From Candidatus Woesearchaeota archaeon (GTDB lineage: Archaea; Nanobdellota; Nanobdellia; Woesearchaeales; CG1-02-33-12): a stretch of 6,484 nt of DNA. The notes under the pieces are model-generated. The model had not been told where the DNA came from. It worked only from the letters and a program-made list of their open reading frames with translations, and searched no databases. The translations under genes were made by a program, and so were the position numbers. How positions within the stretch are numbered: position 1 is the stretch's first letter; the number at the start of each line of letters is the position of its first letter. The stretch lies in contig JAFCEA010000033.1 in NCBI GenBank assembly GCA_017609385.1, forward strand, positions 1 to 6,484. The letters are read 5' to 3'. Below, piece after piece: positions 5,236-6,484 of the stretch.

Positions 5236-5238
5236 CTC
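5231..5238 (-). promoter_or_regulatory. Strong Shine-Dalgarno site overlapping a stop codon
   Basis: GAGGTGAT on the minus strand is a near-perfect archaeal Shine-Dalgarno and includes the TGA stop of the membrane protein gene (5234-5232). The sequence continues T-AAA-ATC-AGC-ATT. The best-spaced codon downstream, 4 nt after the motif, is ATC 5226, not ATG. No ATG or TTG in the coiled-coil frame is close by. Confidence 0.6.
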
Positions 5239-5975
5239 TTTATTGTTTGGTTGATCTTATTAATAGCACTATCCTTTGCCTTTTCAAACATATTCTTGAT
5301 AAAAAATGTTGGAATTAGTTTTATGAATTTAAATACAGTTGTTTCTGGATATACAATGATATTTTTCTTCTTGTACTCACTGAATATAAAGAATTGACCT
5401 CTCTTTTCAATTGCTTCACTAAACAAAAGAGCAAAAACCCGAGACTTAAATTCTACAGGATCACTAATGCCATAAAGAGAAGGATCTACATTTGTTTTGC
5501 TCTTATACAATGCAATCGGATCATTGGATTTTAGCACCGAATAAAGAATATTTTTTGAGATCTTTTTACCAATAAAATCAAGCTCTTCATCATCAAAATC
5601 AAATGCCTTAATTTCAATTATAAACATCTTATAGTTATCACCAAGCATTTTTTTATAATCCTGTTTTTTGAAACTATTTTGATATTTTACAATCTGATTT
5701 ATTGTCAGAAATTCTGCTTCTTCTTCAAAATCGGTTATAATAAAACCAGCAGCAATTTTTTCATTATCCTGCAAAAGCATAAGCTTTGGTTTGGTTTCAA
5801 GATTATCCTTTAGCTCAACTGCATCTTGATAGGTAAAAAAGCCAAAAATAGCAGTCACTAAAAAACTGAGAATCAGTACAATAAGGATTGTTTTGAGAAT
5901 AGTCTTCACAATCTTGAATATTATTATTGCAACCACAATAAAAATAATTATTGTTATTATTGAACTTAAGTCCAT
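5232..5975 (-). CDS. Membrane-anchored conserved hypothetical protein with two N-terminal helices
   Basis: The protein has 247 residues and I cannot assign a function. Two hydrophobic stretches, about 6-20 and 30-49, are separated by a short basic, hydrophobic turn (KIVKTILKT), and probably form a hairpin or a double anchor. The remaining 200 residues are soluble, mixed alpha/beta in appearance, with an acidic patch (DFDDEELDF) and a lysine-rich, partly amphipathic tail ending INKINQTIKR. No catalytic motif is recognisable. AGAGG lies 4 nt before ATG 5975, supporting the start. The gene is 31 bp after the HhH-GPD gene, and its stop overlaps the coiled-coil gene start region, so translation of the two is probably coupled and their products may act together. 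I recall similar proteins in DPANN genomes; that is inference. Confidence 0.8.
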   Translation of the reverse strand: MDLSSIITIIIFIVVAIIIFKIVKTILKTILIVLILSFLVTAIFGFFTYQDAVELKDNLETKPKLMLLQDNEKIAAGFIITDFEEEAEFLTINQIVKYQNSFKKQDYKKMLGDNYKMFIIEIKAFDFDDEELDFIGKKISKNILYSVLKSNDPIALYKSKTNVDPSLYGISDPVEFKSRVFALLFSEAIEKRGQFFIFSEYKKKNIIVYPETTVFKFIKLIPTFFIKNMFEKAKDSAINKINQTIKR

Positions 5976-5979
5976 TTAG

Positions 5980-5984
5980 CCTCT
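5980..5984 (-). promoter_or_regulatory. Shine-Dalgarno site of the membrane protein gene
   Basis: AGAGG on the minus strand lies 4 nt before ATG 5975. It supports that start and shows that the gene is translated from a leadered message. Confidence 0.5.
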
Positions 5985-6006
5985 TTTTATTTTTTAAGAT
6001 TTGTTT

Positions 6007-6022
6007 TTATTTAAAGCTTTTT
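6007..6022 (-). promoter_or_regulatory. Possible internal promoter before the membrane protein gene
   Basis: On the minus strand CAAAAAGC (BRE-like) runs into TTTAAATAA (6015-6007), which overlaps the stop codon of the HhH-GPD gene. The box is about 25 bp from a start site near 5986, giving a short leader that includes AGAGG. The region is A/T-rich and the upstream gene may simply read through, so this is tentative. Confidence 0.4.
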
Positions 6023-6484
6023 GTTTTTATGATTTTTAGCAGTGAATCATTTTTTCCATAGGGTTTTTTGCTGTAATGTCTTTTTGCATGCTCGACTATT
6101 AGGGCATGATACTCCTGATAAATCTTGAGATTTTTTGGCAAGTTATTTTCAAATATTTCCTTTATTTTATTGTATGTTGTTGTTTTGTTTATTATGCCTA
6201 AATGTGAAAAAACCCTTTTTGTATATGCATCAACAACAAAGGTTGGGACTTTGAATGCATAAAGCAATATTGAGTCAGCTGTTTCAGGGCCAATGCCCCA
6301 GATATTAAGCAATTCATCTCTTGTTGGGGTTTTGTTTTTAAGGCCTAAATAGAAATCAACAAACTCCTTGATTTTCCTTGCTTTTTGGTTAAAGTATCCT
6401 GCTGGCTTAATTGCCTGCTTTAATTTTTCTAACTTAAGATTTTTCATTTCCTCTGGATTTAAAGCATTTAATCCCTTCAGATTT
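6007..6484 (-). CDS. HhH-GPD DNA repair glycosylase (endonuclease III-related), 5' end beyond the right edge
   Basis: This is the C-terminal part of a base-excision glycosylase. The frame stays open to the window edge past the internal ATG 6447: NLKGLNALNPEEMKNL reads straight through, so the gene starts outside. Numbering from that internal Met, the helix-hairpin-helix is LLNIWGIGPETADSILLYA (46-64), and the conserved catalytic aspartate is Asp73 in FVVDAYTKRV. The position of the endonuclease III catalytic lysine holds Glu55, so no lyase activity by that residue is expected; I recall GPETADS as usual in the endonuclease III-related subfamily. Strikingly, the visible protein has no cysteine. 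The C-terminal region HALIVEHAKRHYSKKPYGKNDSLLK (114-138) matches the iron-sulphur loop but has lost all cluster ligands. It could still bind DNA and excise bases. It is the first gene of the leftward cluster seen here. Confidence 0.9.
   Translation of the reverse strand, partial: NLKGLNALNPEEMKNLKLEKLKQAIKPAGYFNQKARKIKEFVDFYLGLKNKTPTRDELLNIWGIGPETADSILLYAFKVPTFVVDAYTKRVFSHLGIINKTTTYNKIKEIFENNLPKNLKIYQEYHALIVEHAKRHYSKKPYGKNDSLLKIIKTKSFK

Noticed and set aside
5188..5397. Plus-strand hydrophobic open frame of 69 codons
   Set aside because: It is antisense to the junction of two coupled minus-strand genes. The hydrophobicity comes from complementing Lys/Glu-rich codons.
6445..6447. ATG 6447 as the true start of the HhH-GPD gene
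   Set aside because: The frame stays open to the right edge with plausible family sequence, and the protein would lack its N-terminal helices. The gene is better treated as truncated by the window.

Overview
This is an AT-rich archaeal window. Three information-processing genes show this: an archaeal-type translation factor aIF1A, a 20S proteasome beta subunit, and the KH/metallo-beta-lactamase/beta-CASP ribonuclease aCPSF1 (FttA). Promoters have the archaeal BRE/TATA layout, and several genes look leaderless. Several small membrane or coiled-coil proteins resemble conserved hypothetical families that I associate with DPANN archaea (Woesearchaeota/Pacearchaeota-like). That lineage call is inference from memory, not a search result.

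Layout, left to right. (1) Positions 1-183: the start of a minus-strand secreted or membrane-anchored protein that runs off the left edge. Next comes a 64-residue minus-strand orphan (262-456). Each is preceded by a promoter carrying the same 26-bp core (219-244 and 478-503). (2) Positions 525-3082, minus strand: psmB followed 29 nt later by aCPSF1, a two-gene operon for protein turnover and RNA 3'-end processing/transcription termination. (3) Positions 3083-3263: a divergent promoter region. Rightward from it lie aIF1A (3264-3608) and a separately promoted four-helix membrane protein with an Ada-like C-terminal metal site (3661-4305). (4) Positions 4311-6484, minus strand: a compact cluster of a HhH-GPD (endonuclease III-like) protein open at the right edge, a two-helix membrane protein, a coiled-coil protein whose start region overlaps the previous stop, and LspA, the lipoprotein signal peptidase. 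The last gene of the plus group and lspA converge with only 5 bp between their stop codons.

The main points of interest are these. A complete LspA with both catalytic aspartates sits in an archaeal context. The HhH-GPD protein has lost every cysteine of the usual [4Fe-4S] cluster. The coiled-coil protein lacks an ATG where its Shine-Dalgarno site calls for one, and it contains a gap-free 35-residue internal repeat. The duplicated promoters may share an upstream operator. No RNA gene, CRISPR array, transposon or long non-coding stretch was seen; the longest gene-free gap is the 181 bp between psmB and aIF1A. I saw no clear evidence of a wholly new multi-gene system. The best candidate for an undescribed function is the membrane protein/coiled-coil/LspA cluster.
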